Source of the DNA: Streptomyces finlayi
GTDB lineage: Bacteria; Actinomycetota; Actinomycetes; Streptomycetales; Streptomycetaceae
Assembly: GCF_014216315.1 (NCBI RefSeq)
Contig: NZ_CP045702.1
Location: 1,116,001-1,180,000 of the forward strand
Length of the DNA stretch: 64,000 nt
Direction of reading: 5' to 3'
Shown: positions 17,234-26,706 of the stretch, piece by piece
Layout: each line of letters opens with the position of its first letter
How positions within the stretch are numbered: the stretch's first letter is position 1
Program-made: the position numbers and the translations under genes
The notes under the pieces: model-generated
What the model was told of the DNA's origin: nothing
Database searches by the model: none
The model's input: the letters and a program-made list of their open reading frames with translations, nothing else

Positions 17234-17940
17234 AGGCGGGCCTCCAAGCGGGCGCGCAGCGGTGCGTAGTCGTACTCGGGAAAAGCGGTGGGGAACGCGT
17301 CAAGCATGGCTTCAAGGTTCTCGACGACGTGCCGCTCGAGGCCACACAGGGAGATATCAGAGAAGAGGTACTGCCAGCCGAAGGTTCCCTTGGTGACGGG
17401 GAGTACCTTCATGTATTCCACGTAGTCGAGGTCCAGGCGAACATAGTCAGTCGCGTGCCCCGGATACCGGCTCAGGTCCTTGTCGTAGTACCAGAGTTCC
17501 AGTGGATTGACATGAGGTTGAACCCTGACGGCCGTGAGCAGTCCTGCGCCGGAGCGGGGCGTGTCGTCAATCGTACGGAACTCTGCGACCAGCTGCTTCT
17601 CCGTGTCGGACGCTCTCTCCCAGGTGAGGTCGGGCGCATTCTTCAGCAGCGCGTCGTAGATGTTGCGCACACGGAACTCTCCGTGGATTTCTGGCGCTCT
17701 CTTGCGCTTCACTGATCGCCAGCGGCAAGCGAGCTCGGTGATCCATGGCGTCGCTTCGTCGAAACGGTGATCGAGAATCACATCCTTCCATTCCGATTGC
17801 TCGTCGAATTCTGAGGGCTTGCCGGCCGACGGGTCGGTGAAGGTTCCGACGCTCTCGAAGTCAATTTCGAGGATGTCAGATTCCAGTAGCCGGTCGAAGG
17901 ATGCGTAGAGTGCCGACTCAATCGCCGAATATTCGCGCAC
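17230..17940 (-). CDS. Candidate immunity protein for the DUF4157 nuclease-like effector
   Basis: 236 residues; I do not recognise the family. It is acidic and rich in aromatics (DILEIDFESVGTF, EFDEQSEWKDVILDHRF, DYVRLDLDYVEYMKV) with no signal peptide, membrane segment or enzymatic motif. It begins 35 nt after the stop of the giant DUF4157 gene and overlaps the next structural gene as ATGA. Base composition is visibly less GC-rich than the flanking structural genes and matches the 3' end of the DUF4157 gene. An acidic protein of this size directly behind a toxin-like C-terminus is the usual layout for an immunity partner. The function is inferred from context. It could instead be an adaptor or chaperone that loads the effector. 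Confidence 0.55.
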   Translation of the reverse strand: MREYSAIESALYASFDRLLESDILEIDFESVGTFTDPSAGKPSEFDEQSEWKDVILDHRFDEATPWITELACRWRSVKRKRAPEIHGEFRVRNIYDALLKNAPDLTWERASDTEKQLVAEFRTIDDTPRSGAGLLTAVRVQPHVNPLELWYYDKDLSRYPGHATDYVRLDLDYVEYMKVLPVTKGTFGWQYLFSDISLCGLERHVVENLEAMLDAFPTAFPEYDYAPLRARLEARL

Positions 17941-17975
17941 GTATCAGATTCCTTGCTGGTTTCGGGTGGGACGGG

Positions 17976-20900
17976 TCACGGCTTCTTGTCGAAGGTGAGG
18001 TGCCCTTCCTGCGCGGCTCGCATGAGCTTGCGAATGTGTCCGTCCCAACCCTTCTTTCGGCGCCGCTTGATGCTTCTGAGCACCTTCAGGTCCGCCAGCA
18101 GGACAGACATGCCCGGAATGTCTCCGCTGTGGACTTCGGCGACATCCTCGATGTCCTCGGCTATACCCTTCGGGATATTCAGCATGTTCTGCATGCGAAC
18201 GGCCGAGTCGTAATTCACATACACCCTGTCTCCGCCGCCCGGTGGCATTTCGAGGTCCGACCGCTCGTTGTAGTCGCGCGGCTGCTTCTCACGGACCCAC
18301 GTGTTTTTCTGATAGTCGGGGTAGTAAGCACCCCACTCCGTCCTGAGGAACGAAGGGAATCCGCGAGGCTCCCCGGAGTGGTAGTTCACCTTGACGTCGT
18401 ACCAGGCAATCTTATTCTTCCCGGAGCGGATCCACTGCTCGGCCGGCTTTTCAACCTCGTTCTTAAAGTTCTGGTTCACTCTATTGCGGGCCGGCACGAG
18501 ATTTCGCCCGTCGGCGGTTCCGCCCAGCAGTTCTGTCAGCAAGTGCTGCCGGACCCAGAAGTTACTGGAGTCCGCGTTGAGGTCGTACTTGTTGATGTGA
18601 CGGAACCCGATGGGCTCATCCTTCCGAATCTTGTCCGCTTTCTGTCCGCGCGTCTCCGCCCATGACTCATTGATGGCCTCCGCAGTGAAATCGGTGGCCA
18701 GTACGTTATTCATCTTCGACGGGGCACTCGGTTTGGGAAGCGGGGGATCCGGTTTACTGTGGTCGACCTTGGTCTCGTAGGTACTGAATCCCGGTGTCAC
18801 GGGAACGGAAGGGTTGAGTCGCGCAATGACGGTGAACTTCTCACCCCCCTCCTTCTCCTTGTAGAGGGAGGTCAATCTGTAGTGCCTTCGCAAGCCGGCC
18901 AGTAGCGCCCGGTGGGTGTCGAACTCGATTCCTTGATCGAGACGCTCCTTGAGGATCTTCCGGATCTTCGCTGCTATCAACGCCAGGCGCGCGTTCTTCG
19001 CGGTGTCCGAATCCTCCTCGTTGTTCCTGTCCTGCTTCCTGTCGTCGTTGCCGTTGCCGTCCTTCGGCCTGTTCGGGCGACCGTTGTCACCCTTCGGTTT
19101 GCTCGGCCCGTCCTTATCGCCCGTCGGCCTGTTCGGATCTGTTTCCTTCGGTTTGTTCGGACCTGTGTCCTTCGGGTTGCCCGGGGTCTTGCCGTCTTCC
19201 TTGGGCTTGGTGGAGGCGCTGCCCTCTCCGGGCTTGCTATTGGCGTCTTCCTTCGACTTGGGCGCCGCGTACGGGTCGGTCTTCGGCGCCGGCTGCGGTT
19301 CCGGCGTCTGTTTGGGCTTCGCAGCCGGAGTCGGGCTGGTGTGCGGCTTCGTTTCGTCCTTGCCCGTCGGCTTGTTGCCGTCCGTCGGCGCCTTCTGTGT
19401 GCTGGGCGCCTGCTTGCCGGGGCTGGGGAATTTCTTCCCCGGGCCGGTCGTCGGGGGAATCTTCGGGGCGGCGGCCTCCGGCTTGGCGCTTGGGTGCGGA
19501 GACGACGTGGCCGGGCGGGTCCCCGGAGCAGCATTCGCCGGACGTGCGGCCGGAGTCTCCGGCCGCTTGGACGGGGTTGTCGGGCGCGGTGACGGCGTAG
19601 CCGGACGGGTCCCCGGAGTGGTGGGACGTCCGGCCGGAGTCGCCGGGCGGGCAGCCGGAGTGGTTGTCGGCTGGTTCTGGTCCTGCTTCGTGCCCGGCCC
19701 TCCCTTGTCGTCCGAGCCCGCGGCGCCCGGTCCCTTGTCGCCGCCCTTGTCCTTGCCGAGCTTGGCGGCGACGCCCTTGAGGCGCCTGCCCACCTTCGCC
19801 ACGTACTTGCCGATGCCGCTCAGCAGCGCCTCGTAGGCAAGTTCGAGCAGCGCCACGATGCCCGCCGCGACGGCCTTCGCGAAGAGGATGCCCGCACCGC
19901 CCTGGCGGACGGCCTTGAGCCAGCTGATGACCGCGCCGATGGCGCGCAGGATCTCGCCGAGTGCGCCGATGGCCACCCGGATTGCGTCGATCACGGCCAT
20001 CGCCCACCCCGCGCCCGGGATCAGTTTGGCGATGACCTTGGTGATCACGATCTCGCCGATGATGAAAGGGAGTTGGGGGACGATGGCGGCCCACGTTTCC
20101 TTGATGATCTTCTCAAGGGTGAAGCCACCCTTGATCAGCTTCTCGATGATGGCCTTCGGGATGCCGATGATCTCTTCGATCTTCGACTGGAACCAATGCT
20201 TGACGGCCGCCTGGACCTCCCGGAACAGGTGGTTCTTCGCTCCGTCCACCGCAGAGTTCTTGGCACCGCCGAGCCAGCCGCCCGGATCGCTGAGGAAGTC
20301 GACCGCGATGAGCATGAAGTCGCCGAGCGCGCTCAGCAGTTTGGCGGCAAAGTCCAGCACCGACTTGACCGCATCCACTACTGCCTTGATCACGTCCTGG
20401 AGCATCTTCTTGAGCAGGTCAAGGATGCTGCTCAGGAGCTTGCCGATGGCGTCCAGCAGATCCGTGATGATCTGCTTCAGCGCCGTGGCGAGCCTGTTCA
20501 CGAAGGCGATCGCGGCCGCGATCAAGCCCGTGATGAACTTCCTGATGCGGTTGGCCAGTTCGATGATGGCCCGCACCATCGCCTTCGCGAACTCGATCAG
20601 ATCGTTGATCAGATTCTTGATCGCGTCGACGATGAACTTGCGGGCCTCGTTGATCCAGCGCTCGACCGTCTCCTTGAAGTTCTTGATGAAGCCGACGACC
20701 GCGTCACGCGCCGCCTTGATGACGCGGACGATCGCGTCCTTGATCTCGATGACCTTCTGCTTGATCCAGTCGAAGGCCTTGCTGACCCAGTTGCCCGACT
20801 GCTCGACGCTGTCGTCGCGCTTCTTCTCCGCGTCCTTCTCGGCCTTGGTGTTCTCGTCCTGGATCTTCTTGTCGCTGTCGTCCTTCTCCTTGACGACGTC

Positions 20901-23900
20901 TTCGTCGGTCTTCTTCTCCTTGTCCTTGACGTCCGTGCGGACCTTCTCGTGCCGCTCGGTCTTCTTGGTGCCGAGGGTCTTGAGCTCCGCGTCCTGCTCC
21001 GTGCGCCAGTCGGCTCGCTCTGCGGTGACCTCGTTCAGGGCCTTATCGCGCTCGCCCGCCTGGCTCTCGGTGTTGGTCGCGATCTCGGCGTCGACCTTCG
21101 CCTTGTGCTTCTGCTGCGAGTCCCGGAAGTCCTTGTCCTTGGTCTGCCGGCCCTCGGACATGCCCTTCTGGCCCTCACCGAACGCGGCCTGGAACTGCGG
21201 CCCCTGTTCGTGCTCCGCCACTTCGGAGGCTGCCTCCGGGGGTACGGCTCCGGTTCCGGCGTTGCCGTCGGGAGCGCCCCCGTTGCCGCCCTGCCCGCCG
21301 GGGACCTTCGCCGTCATCTGCTCCTTGGGAGCATTGGGGTAGACCTGGTTCTCCCCCATCGGGCGGGCGGCGTCGTCCTTGCCCGTCGCCACCGTTTCCT
21401 GGCCCTTGGTGTCGACGGCCGCGCCCTGCTCACCGGCCGTCTGCTCGGCGGCGCCTTCCATCTCCACGCCCGGCGCGTTTCCCGCCTGGGCCTTCTTCAG
21501 CGCTTCGTCCTTGGTCGGCAGCCCGGCGAACTTGGCGGCCAGTTCGGACTCGTCGATGTCGGCGCCGAAGAAGTTGGCGACCTTGGCCAGTCCGAAGCCC
21601 AGGGCCATCTTGAAGGTGTCCCAGCCGCCCGGCTCCTCCGCCTTCTCCGCCTCGATCTGGCCCTCGGGCTCCTTGGCGCCCTTGACCTCGGCCTTCTCGT
21701 CCTTCGGGGGCTCGGACTTCTCCGCCGCGTCCTGGGAGTACTGGGCCGGCGCATCGGCCTTCGGCTTGCCCTGGAGCGTCTGCGGTGCGCCCGCCGGACG
21801 TTGCATCGAGGGCGGCGCGGCCGCGAGGGTCTTGTGCTCGTCGCCGACGGTGCGGTCCACGGAGCCACTCACACCGGTCATCGCCTGAAGCGCCTTGTGC
21901 GGCTTGAGCTTCGAGGCTGTGGACAGACCGGCTTCCGGGGCCACCCCGGAGAGGTTCGGGGCCGGTGCCGAGTCCTTCTTGCCCTTGCCCGGTGCGGCAG
22001 CCTTGGCCCCACCGCCACCTCCGCCGCCTGATCCCTTGGCGGCGGGAGCCGGCTTGGACGCTGCGGCCTTGGGAGCCGGTGCGGCCTTCGCCGCGGTCGG
22101 GGCGTCGGGAGCCCTCGTGGGTTCCGGGGCGGCGGTGGGTGCGGATGCCTTCGGTGCCTGCGTCTCCGTACGAGAAGCAGGCTCGCTGCTCGCCGGGCCG
22201 CTGTCCGGCGACTCGGTCGGTGCACCGCCGGACGTATCCACGTTGGACCCGCCGGAGACATGGGTGTCCCGTGCGGGTGAGGGGGCCTGCGCGTCCGCCG
22301 TCGGTTCGCTCCTGCCCGCCGGAGCCGCGTCGGTCTTCTTCTGCTCCTCCTTGGCCGCGGGTTCCGGCGCCGCCGCGTTACCTGCCACCGCCTGTGGGGA
22401 TGCCTTCTCCTGCGCACCCGCCGACGTCTCGCCCCCGGCAGGAGTGCCCTTCTCCTCCTTGGCGGCCGCCTCCTTCGCATCACTCCCGGCCTCCGAGGTG
22501 CCCGGCGCCTCCTGCACCGCCGTCTGCGCGGCGACGGGACCCGCCTTCGGATCGGCGCCGCTCTTCGGATCGCGTGAGCCCGTCGCCGGCTTTACCTCGG
22601 CGGCCTGTTCCAGGGCGAGTCCGCCCAGCTGCGTGTCTCCCGGCCCGCCTTCGTCAGCCTCGGCCGACGGCTCCGTATCGGCTGGTGAGCCGACGATGTC
22701 CTCCTCGGTCTCGGTCTCCGCCGCAGCGTCCTCGGCGTCCTCCGCATCCCGCTCGGCCTGCACCTGGTCGGCCTTGGTCACCGGCGGTACGGGGAACGAC
22801 GGGGCGGACGAGGAAGGGTCCAACTTGTCCGCGGTCGGCACGGCGGCGACATCGAGGTCCTGAGCGGGCAGGAAGTCCTCCGGTCGGAGCTTGACGTCCC
22901 AGGCGCTCGGCTCCCCACCGCCGACCTCGACCTCCGACTCGCTGCCGGAAGCGAATGGATCGTCGTCGGACTTCTCCTCCGGGCCGTCGAGGTCCTGGTT
23001 GCGTACGCCGTCGAGTGTGCTGAACGCACCGGGCAGCTGGTCTCCCTTGCCCGACGTGGTCGGCGAACCCGTCGGCTGCACCGAGCCGCGCTTGTCCTCC
23101 TGCTTCAGCTGCTGGCCCGCCACGAGCGCATCGACCGCGCCCGGACGGTTCTTGGCCGCGGACTCCTCCTTGCTCGCGGCCGGGGCGCCCTGCTGCTCCT
23201 GGTCCTCCTGGCCCTCCTGGCTGTCCTTGCCCTGGGCGGAGCCTGCGGGCTCCTTCCCGCCGCCCTCGGACGACGACTGCTGCTGAGGCGCGGCAGCCGG
23301 TGCCGCCGGAGCGGCCGACTCCTGGCCCTCCGACGCCGTACCTGCGCCGCCGCTTCCCGAGTCAGCGACCGGTTCCTGGTCCCGGTCCCGGCCCTCGTCC
23401 CGGCCCTCGTCCTGAACCTTCTCCGGGCCCGGCGCCGCCGCGGGCTGCTGCTCTTCCTCCCGCTGTTCCTCGGCGGCCCGCCGCTCGGTCTCGCGCTCGT
23501 ACCACAGCTCCTGGACCGGATCGTTCTCGACGGTCGGGGCCTCGGATGAGTTCCGCTCCAGATCGTCGTAGGCCTCGACCTCGTCGACCAGGTCGAGCAC
23601 CCGCTCATGCTCCGGACTGAGCAGCCTGGTCTCCAGGCGCTCCAGGACGCTGTCCCGCAACTCCTCCGGCAGTCTGACCAGTTGCTTGCGGGTGCGCTTC
23701 GACCGGTCCTCCGGGTCACCGCGCAGCGACCGTACGACCGAGTTGGCCAGCCGATCCACGAGCGTTGCCGGGTCGATCTGCTCCAGCCGGTTCCGGTCCG
23801 CGTCCACCGTCGCGTACCGCAGCCAGCCGGGCGTCGACCGCCCCTCCTCGACCTGGGTGTCTGGCTGCCCCTCCCGTACGGACTCCTGTGCAGCCGACTC

Positions 23901-24326
23901 CGCCTCGCGTTCCATCGCCTGCTGCGGCAGGCTCACTTCGCCCAGATCGCGCCCGGCGCGCAGCGCGCCGAGACCGTGCGGGTTCTGCACCGTGTGCAGC
24001 AGCTCATGGGCGAGCAGGCGCTGACCGTCCAGCGTGCCGGGACGGTAGGTCCCCTCGCGGAAGAAGATGTCCTGACCGACCGCGACCGCGTCCGCGCCGA
24101 GCATCTCGGTGAGCGCGCCCGCGTCCGGGTCGGTATGCAGCCGCACCCGGCTGAAGTCGTGCCCGAGCTGCTCCTCCAGCTCCCGCCGTACGCTCAGGTC
24201 CAGCGGCTGGCCCGCACCGCTGACGATGTTCTTCGGTTCGGGCGCACGGGATGCGGCCCGTTCCTTGCGCTTGCGACGCTTGGCGGACTGGTCGGACCGG
24301 GTTTCCTGCGAGTGGGACGTACTCAT
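17976..24326 (-). CDS. Giant DUF4157 (eCIS core domain) effector with C-terminal nuclease-like domain
   Basis: 2116 residues. A basic N-terminus (RRKRKER) leads into the DUF4157/eCIS core domain (about 35-120) with the zinc-type motif HELLH at 107-111. Then come about 950 residues of Ala/Pro/Glu/Lys-rich low complexity, a charged coiled coil near 1085-1175, and a long amphipathic or hydrophobic helical block near 1175-1525 (FIKNFKETVERWINEA, LIAAAIAFVNRLATAL, LPFIIGEIVITKVIAK) resembling a translocation or pore region. Pro/Thr repeats follow (RPTTPGTRPATPSPRP). The last ~330 residues contain QHLLTELLGG (His1928), GRNLVPARNRVNQN and IAWYDVKVNYHSG, a layout like DNA/RNA non-specific endonuclease toxins found behind DUF4157. 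ATGA overlap with the preceding gene. Likely a loaded, cleaved effector; nuclease activity is inferred. Confidence 0.85.
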   Translation of the reverse strand: MSTSHSQETRSDQSAKRRKRKERAASRAPEPKNIVSGAGQPLDLSVRRELEEQLGHDFSRVRLHTDPDAGALTEMLGADAVAVGQDIFFREGTYRPGTLDGQRLLAHELLHTVQNPHGLGALRAGRDLGEVSLPQQAMEREAESAAQESVREGQPDTQVEEGRSTPGWLRYATVDADRNRLEQIDPATLVDRLANSVVRSLRGDPEDRSKRTRKQLVRLPEELRDSVLERLETRLLSPEHERVLDLVDEVEAYDDLERNSSEAPTVENDPVQELWYERETERRAAEEQREEEQQPAAAPGPEKVQDEGRDEGRDRDQEPVADSGSGGAGTASEGQESAAPAAPAAAPQQQSSSEGGGKEPAGSAQGKDSQEGQEDQEQQGAPAASKEESAAKNRPGAVDALVAGQQLKQEDKRGSVQPTGSPTTSGKGDQLPGAFSTLDGVRNQDLDGPEEKSDDDPFASGSESEVEVGGGEPSAWDVKLRPEDFLPAQDLDVAAVPTADKLDPSSSAPSFPVPPVTKADQVQAERDAEDAEDAAAETETEEDIVGSPADTEPSAEADEGGPGDTQLGGLALEQAAEVKPATGSRDPKSGADPKAGPVAAQTAVQEAPGTSEAGSDAKEAAAKEEKGTPAGGETSAGAQEKASPQAVAGNAAAPEPAAKEEQKKTDAAPAGRSEPTADAQAPSPARDTHVSGGSNVDTSGGAPTESPDSGPASSEPASRTETQAPKASAPTAAPEPTRAPDAPTAAKAAPAPKAAASKPAPAAKGSGGGGGGGAKAAAPGKGKKDSAPAPNLSGVAPEAGLSTASKLKPHKALQAMTGVSGSVDRTVGDEHKTLAAAPPSMQRPAGAPQTLQGKPKADAPAQYSQDAAEKSEPPKDEKAEVKGAKEPEGQIEAEKAEEPGGWDTFKMALGFGLAKVANFFGADIDESELAAKFAGLPTKDEALKKAQAGNAPGVEMEGAAEQTAGEQGAAVDTKGQETVATGKDDAARPMGENQVYPNAPKEQMTAKVPGGQGGNGGAPDGNAGTGAVPPEAASEVAEHEQGPQFQAAFGEGQKGMSEGRQTKDKDFRDSQQKHKAKVDAEIATNTESQAGERDKALNEVTAERADWRTEQDAELKTLGTKKTERHEKVRTDVKDKEKKTDEDVVKEKDDSDKKIQDENTKAEKDAEKKRDDSVEQSGNWVSKAFDWIKQKVIEIKDAIVRVIKAARDAVVGFIKNFKETVERWINEARKFIVDAIKNLINDLIEFAKAMVRAIIELANRIRKFITGLIAAAIAFVNRLATALKQIITDLLDAIGKLLSSILDLLKKMLQDVIKAVVDAVKSVLDFAAKLLSALGDFMLIAVDFLSDPGGWLGGAKNSAVDGAKNHLFREVQAAVKHWFQSKIEEIIGIPKAIIEKLIKGGFTLEKIIKETWAAIVPQLPFIIGEIVITKVIAKLIPGAGWAMAVIDAIRVAIGALGEILRAIGAVISWLKAVRQGGAGILFAKAVAAGIVALLELAYEALLSGIGKYVAKVGRRLKGVAAKLGKDKGGDKGPGAAGSDDKGGPGTKQDQNQPTTTPAARPATPAGRPTTPGTRPATPSPRPTTPSKRPETPAARPANAAPGTRPATSSPHPSAKPEAAAPKIPPTTGPGKKFPSPGKQAPSTQKAPTDGNKPTGKDETKPHTSPTPAAKPKQTPEPQPAPKTDPYAAPKSKEDANSKPGEGSASTKPKEDGKTPGNPKDTGPNKPKETDPNRPTGDKDGPSKPKGDNGRPNRPKDGNGNDDRKQDRNNEEDSDTAKNARLALIAAKIRKILKERLDQGIEFDTHRALLAGLRRHYRLTSLYKEKEGGEKFTVIARLNPSVPVTPGFSTYETKVDHSKPDPPLPKPSAPSKMNNVLATDFTAEAINESWAETRGQKADKIRKDEPIGFRHINKYDLNADSSNFWVRQHLLTELLGGTADGRNLVPARNRVNQNFKNEVEKPAEQWIRSGKNKIAWYDVKVNYHSGEPRGFPSFLRTEWGAYYPDYQKNTWVREKQPRDYNERSDLEMPPGGGDRVYVNYDSAVRMQNMLNIPKGIAEDIEDVAEVHSGDIPGMSVLLADLKVLRSIKRRRKKGWDGHIRKLMRAAQEGHLTFDKKP

Positions 24327-24610
24327 CGCGTCACCTCACCCCCGCCCGACAGGCCCGTGTGCACCGCGCGCGCCAGCTCCTGGCCGAGGCGCCGCGCGGA
24401 AACCGTCGCGGGCAGCGGGGGCAGCCCGGCCAGGGCGTCCAGCGCCTGCCCGCCGTTCGCGGCGAGGGGCACGCCCCGCTCCCGTAGGAGCCGGCCCAAC
24501 TCGGCCTGGAACGCCTCCGAGACGCGTTCCGGGTCCACCCGTCCGAACCCGTCGAGCACCAGCTCGCCGATGTCCACCCGTACCGTGCGCTGCTGCTCGT
24601 TCAGACCCAT
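24323..24610 (-). CDS. Small conserved eCIS-associated protein
   Basis: 95 residues (MGLNEQQRTVRVDIGELVLDGFGRVDPERVSEAFQ...). It is predicted mostly helical, with an N-terminal strand pattern RVDIGELVLDGFG shared by short proteins encoded beside eCIS ATPases and DUF4157 genes. It overlaps the AAA+ gene by 10 bp on one side and the DUF4157 gene by ATGA on the other, so all three are translationally coupled. That suggests a small chaperone or adaptor for loading the giant effector. The function is inference; no motif decides it. Confidence 0.6.
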   Translation of the reverse strand: MGLNEQQRTVRVDIGELVLDGFGRVDPERVSEAFQAELGRLLRERGVPLAANGGQALDALAGLPPLPATVSARRLGQELARAVHTGLSGGGEVTR

Positions 24611-26676
24611 CCGTGCACCTCCGAAGGTGTCAGGGAGCGGTCGAGCTTCAGGTACTCGGTACGGGCGGCCTCCAGCATGTGGCGCATCCGGAGCCTGTCC
24701 CCCTCCTCCGCGGCGAGGAAGGCCGCCGACAGCGCGATGTTGCGGATGGATCCGCCCGCCACGGTGAGCCGGGCCAGCAGCTCCGGGTCGACGCCCTTCA
24801 CCGGCGCCCGCGCGGGCAGTACCCGGCGCCAGATCTCGGCCCGCTCGCTCTCGCCGGGGAACGGGAAGTCGACGACGAAGCGGATGCGGCGCATGAACGC
24901 CGTGTCCAGTGCCTGCTTCATGTTCGTCGTGAGGATCGCGAGTCCCCGGTACGCCTCCATCCGCATCAGCAGATAGCTGACTTCGAGGTTGGCGTACCGG
25001 TCGTGGCTGTCCTTGACCTCGCTGCGCTTGCCGAACAGCGCGTCGGCCTCGTCGAACAGGAGCAGCGCCCCGCCCTGCTCGGCGGCGTCGAAGACCTTGC
25101 GCAGATTCTTCTCGGTCTCACCGATGTACTTGCTGACCACCTGGGAGAGATCGATGACGAACAGGTCCAGGCCCAGCTCCTTCGCCATCACCTCGGCTGC
25201 GAGGGTCTTGCCCGTACCCGAGCCGCCCGCGAAGAGCGCGGTGACGCCCAGGCCCCGGCGCAGCGTCTCGGCGAAGCCCCACTCCTGGTACACGGTCGGC
25301 CGCTGCCGTACGTGCGCGGTGATCTCGCGCAGGACCCGCAACTGCCGCTCCGCCAGCACCAGATCGCCCCAGGCCGCCTGCGGCTCGATCCGGCGGCCCA
25401 GCTCGTCCATGCCCATCCGTGCCTCGGTCAGGCCGGCCTGCCAGGCGAGCCCGGTGGCATCCAGTTCGTCCTCGCCCGGCAGGTCCCGGGCCACGGCCGC
25501 TGCGGCCGAGCGGACCAGATGCGGTGGCAGTGAGAACTGCGCCACGAGGTCCCGCAGATCGGCCTCCCGTACGTCCGGAACGGCCGCGAACGCGTCGGTC
25601 CACACGCCGAGCTGCTCGTCGGCGTCCAGGGGCGGAACGGTGACGCGTTCACCGCGTGGACGTGCCGTCCGCCGTGGGTCGGCACTCGACACGACGAGGG
25701 GCACGGCCGCGCTCTCGACGAACATCTCGGTGGCGGCGGCCTGTTCGCTGTCCACCTCCGCGCTCTCCACCAGCAGCGCCGCGGGCAGCAGGATCGCCTC
25801 GCGCTGCCACAGCCGGGCGAGCAGGTCGCGCTGGGCAGGGGCGGCCGGGATGTCGGCGGCGGACATCTCGTAGAGACCGAGTCCCGAGCGGCGGGCCGCG
25901 ACGGCGGCGATGTCCGCGCGGGTACGGAGATCGCCGCCGACCAGCTCGACGCGGAGCGGTGCCCCGCGCCCCGCGCCGGACCAGCCCGCCGCGACCCGGC
26001 TCGCCGCCAGCTCGTACGAGGCGGGCAGGGAGTCCGGCACGGTGATGCGGCGCAGCAGCCCGTGCAGCCGGGCGTCCAGGTACGGCGAGCCGACCAGGAA
26101 GTGCAGGATCCGTTCGTCGAGCCGGAGCCGGGACGTGGTCAGCCGGGTCTCGTCGTCGAGCTCGACGATCCGCCAGCGCCGCAACGGGGCGACGGGTGTG
26201 AGGGCGCTCCAGTGCGGATCGCGGAGCGCGGCGAGGGAGAGCGAGAAGGTGGGGTACGTACGCTCCGGGTCGCCGCAGGCCGCGGCGCACCGGGTGCCCG
26301 TCGTGGGCTCCAGCTCGGCTGCTGCGGCCAGCAGGACGATCTCCCGCTCGAACGCACTGAGCCCGAAGCAGGCGACGAGAGCGTCGAGGGTGGCGGGGCG
26401 GGCACTGTCCGAGGGAGTGACTCCGGTGCCGGTGCCGAGTCCGGGTCCGGGTCCGGATGTGGTGCCGGGTCCGGATGTGGTGCCGGGTCCGGCCACGGCT
26501 GTGCCGTCGGTGGGTGCGCCGGTGTCCGCGGCGTCGGCCGGGGCCGGGCGGCCCGTGGCGCGCCCGGCGTGGGCGTCGACACGGGCGAGTACGGCGTGGA
26601 CGGCCGCCGAGAGCGCCCGTCCCTGCGCTTCGGCTTCCCGGCCCTCACTCCGACCGGCCCCTTCATGCGTACCCAT
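24601..26676 (-). CDS. AAA+ ATPase of the contractile injection system (Afp15-like)
   Basis: 691 residues from the ATG at 26676, which has GGTGAGG just upstream; another in-frame ATG lies at 26700. The first ~60 residues after the N-terminus are Pro/Gly/Thr repeats. A degenerate N-terminal ATPase-like region follows. The active AAA+ module has Walker A GGSGTGKT near residue 480 and Walker B LLLFDEADALFGKR, then sensor LTTNM and arginine-finger region AFMRRIRFVVDFPFPG. eCIS ATPases of this type are needed for particle assembly or recycling. It lies between the DUF4255 gene and the small protein that precedes the effector, consistent with a role in assembly or cargo loading. Confidence 0.9.
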   Translation of the reverse strand: MGTHEGAGRSEGREAEAQGRALSAAVHAVLARVDAHAGRATGRPAPADAADTGAPTDGTAVAGPGTTSGPGTTSGPGPGLGTGTGVTPSDSARPATLDALVACFGLSAFEREIVLLAAAAELEPTTGTRCAAACGDPERTYPTFSLSLAALRDPHWSALTPVAPLRRWRIVELDDETRLTTSRLRLDERILHFLVGSPYLDARLHGLLRRITVPDSLPASYELAASRVAAGWSGAGRGAPLRVELVGGDLRTRADIAAVAARRSGLGLYEMSAADIPAAPAQRDLLARLWQREAILLPAALLVESAEVDSEQAAATEMFVESAAVPLVVSSADPRRTARPRGERVTVPPLDADEQLGVWTDAFAAVPDVREADLRDLVAQFSLPPHLVRSAAAAVARDLPGEDELDATGLAWQAGLTEARMGMDELGRRIEPQAAWGDLVLAERQLRVLREITAHVRQRPTVYQEWGFAETLRRGLGVTALFAGGSGTGKTLAAEVMAKELGLDLFVIDLSQVVSKYIGETEKNLRKVFDAAEQGGALLLFDEADALFGKRSEVKDSHDRYANLEVSYLLMRMEAYRGLAILTTNMKQALDTAFMRRIRFVVDFPFPGESERAEIWRRVLPARAPVKGVDPELLARLTVAGGSIRNIALSAAFLAAEEGDRLRMRHMLEAARTEYLKLDRSLTPSEVHGWV
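26437..26490. repeat. 18-bp tandem repeat in the ATPase gene N-terminus
   Basis: The unit GCCGGGTCCGGATGTGGT (plus strand) occurs in two nearly perfect tandem copies flanked by partial copies. On the minus strand it encodes the repeated GPGTTS in the linker before the ATPase body. It is probably a length-variable linker. Confidence 0.6.
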
Positions 26677-26706
26677 GTCCTCACCCCCCGTGTTCAGCAC
26701 TCCGGC

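Noticed and set aside
20073..22031. 652-codon plus-strand open frame across the DUF4157 gene
   Set aside because: Antisense shadow of the effector gene; composition follows the codon positions of the minus-strand gene and there is no ribosome site.
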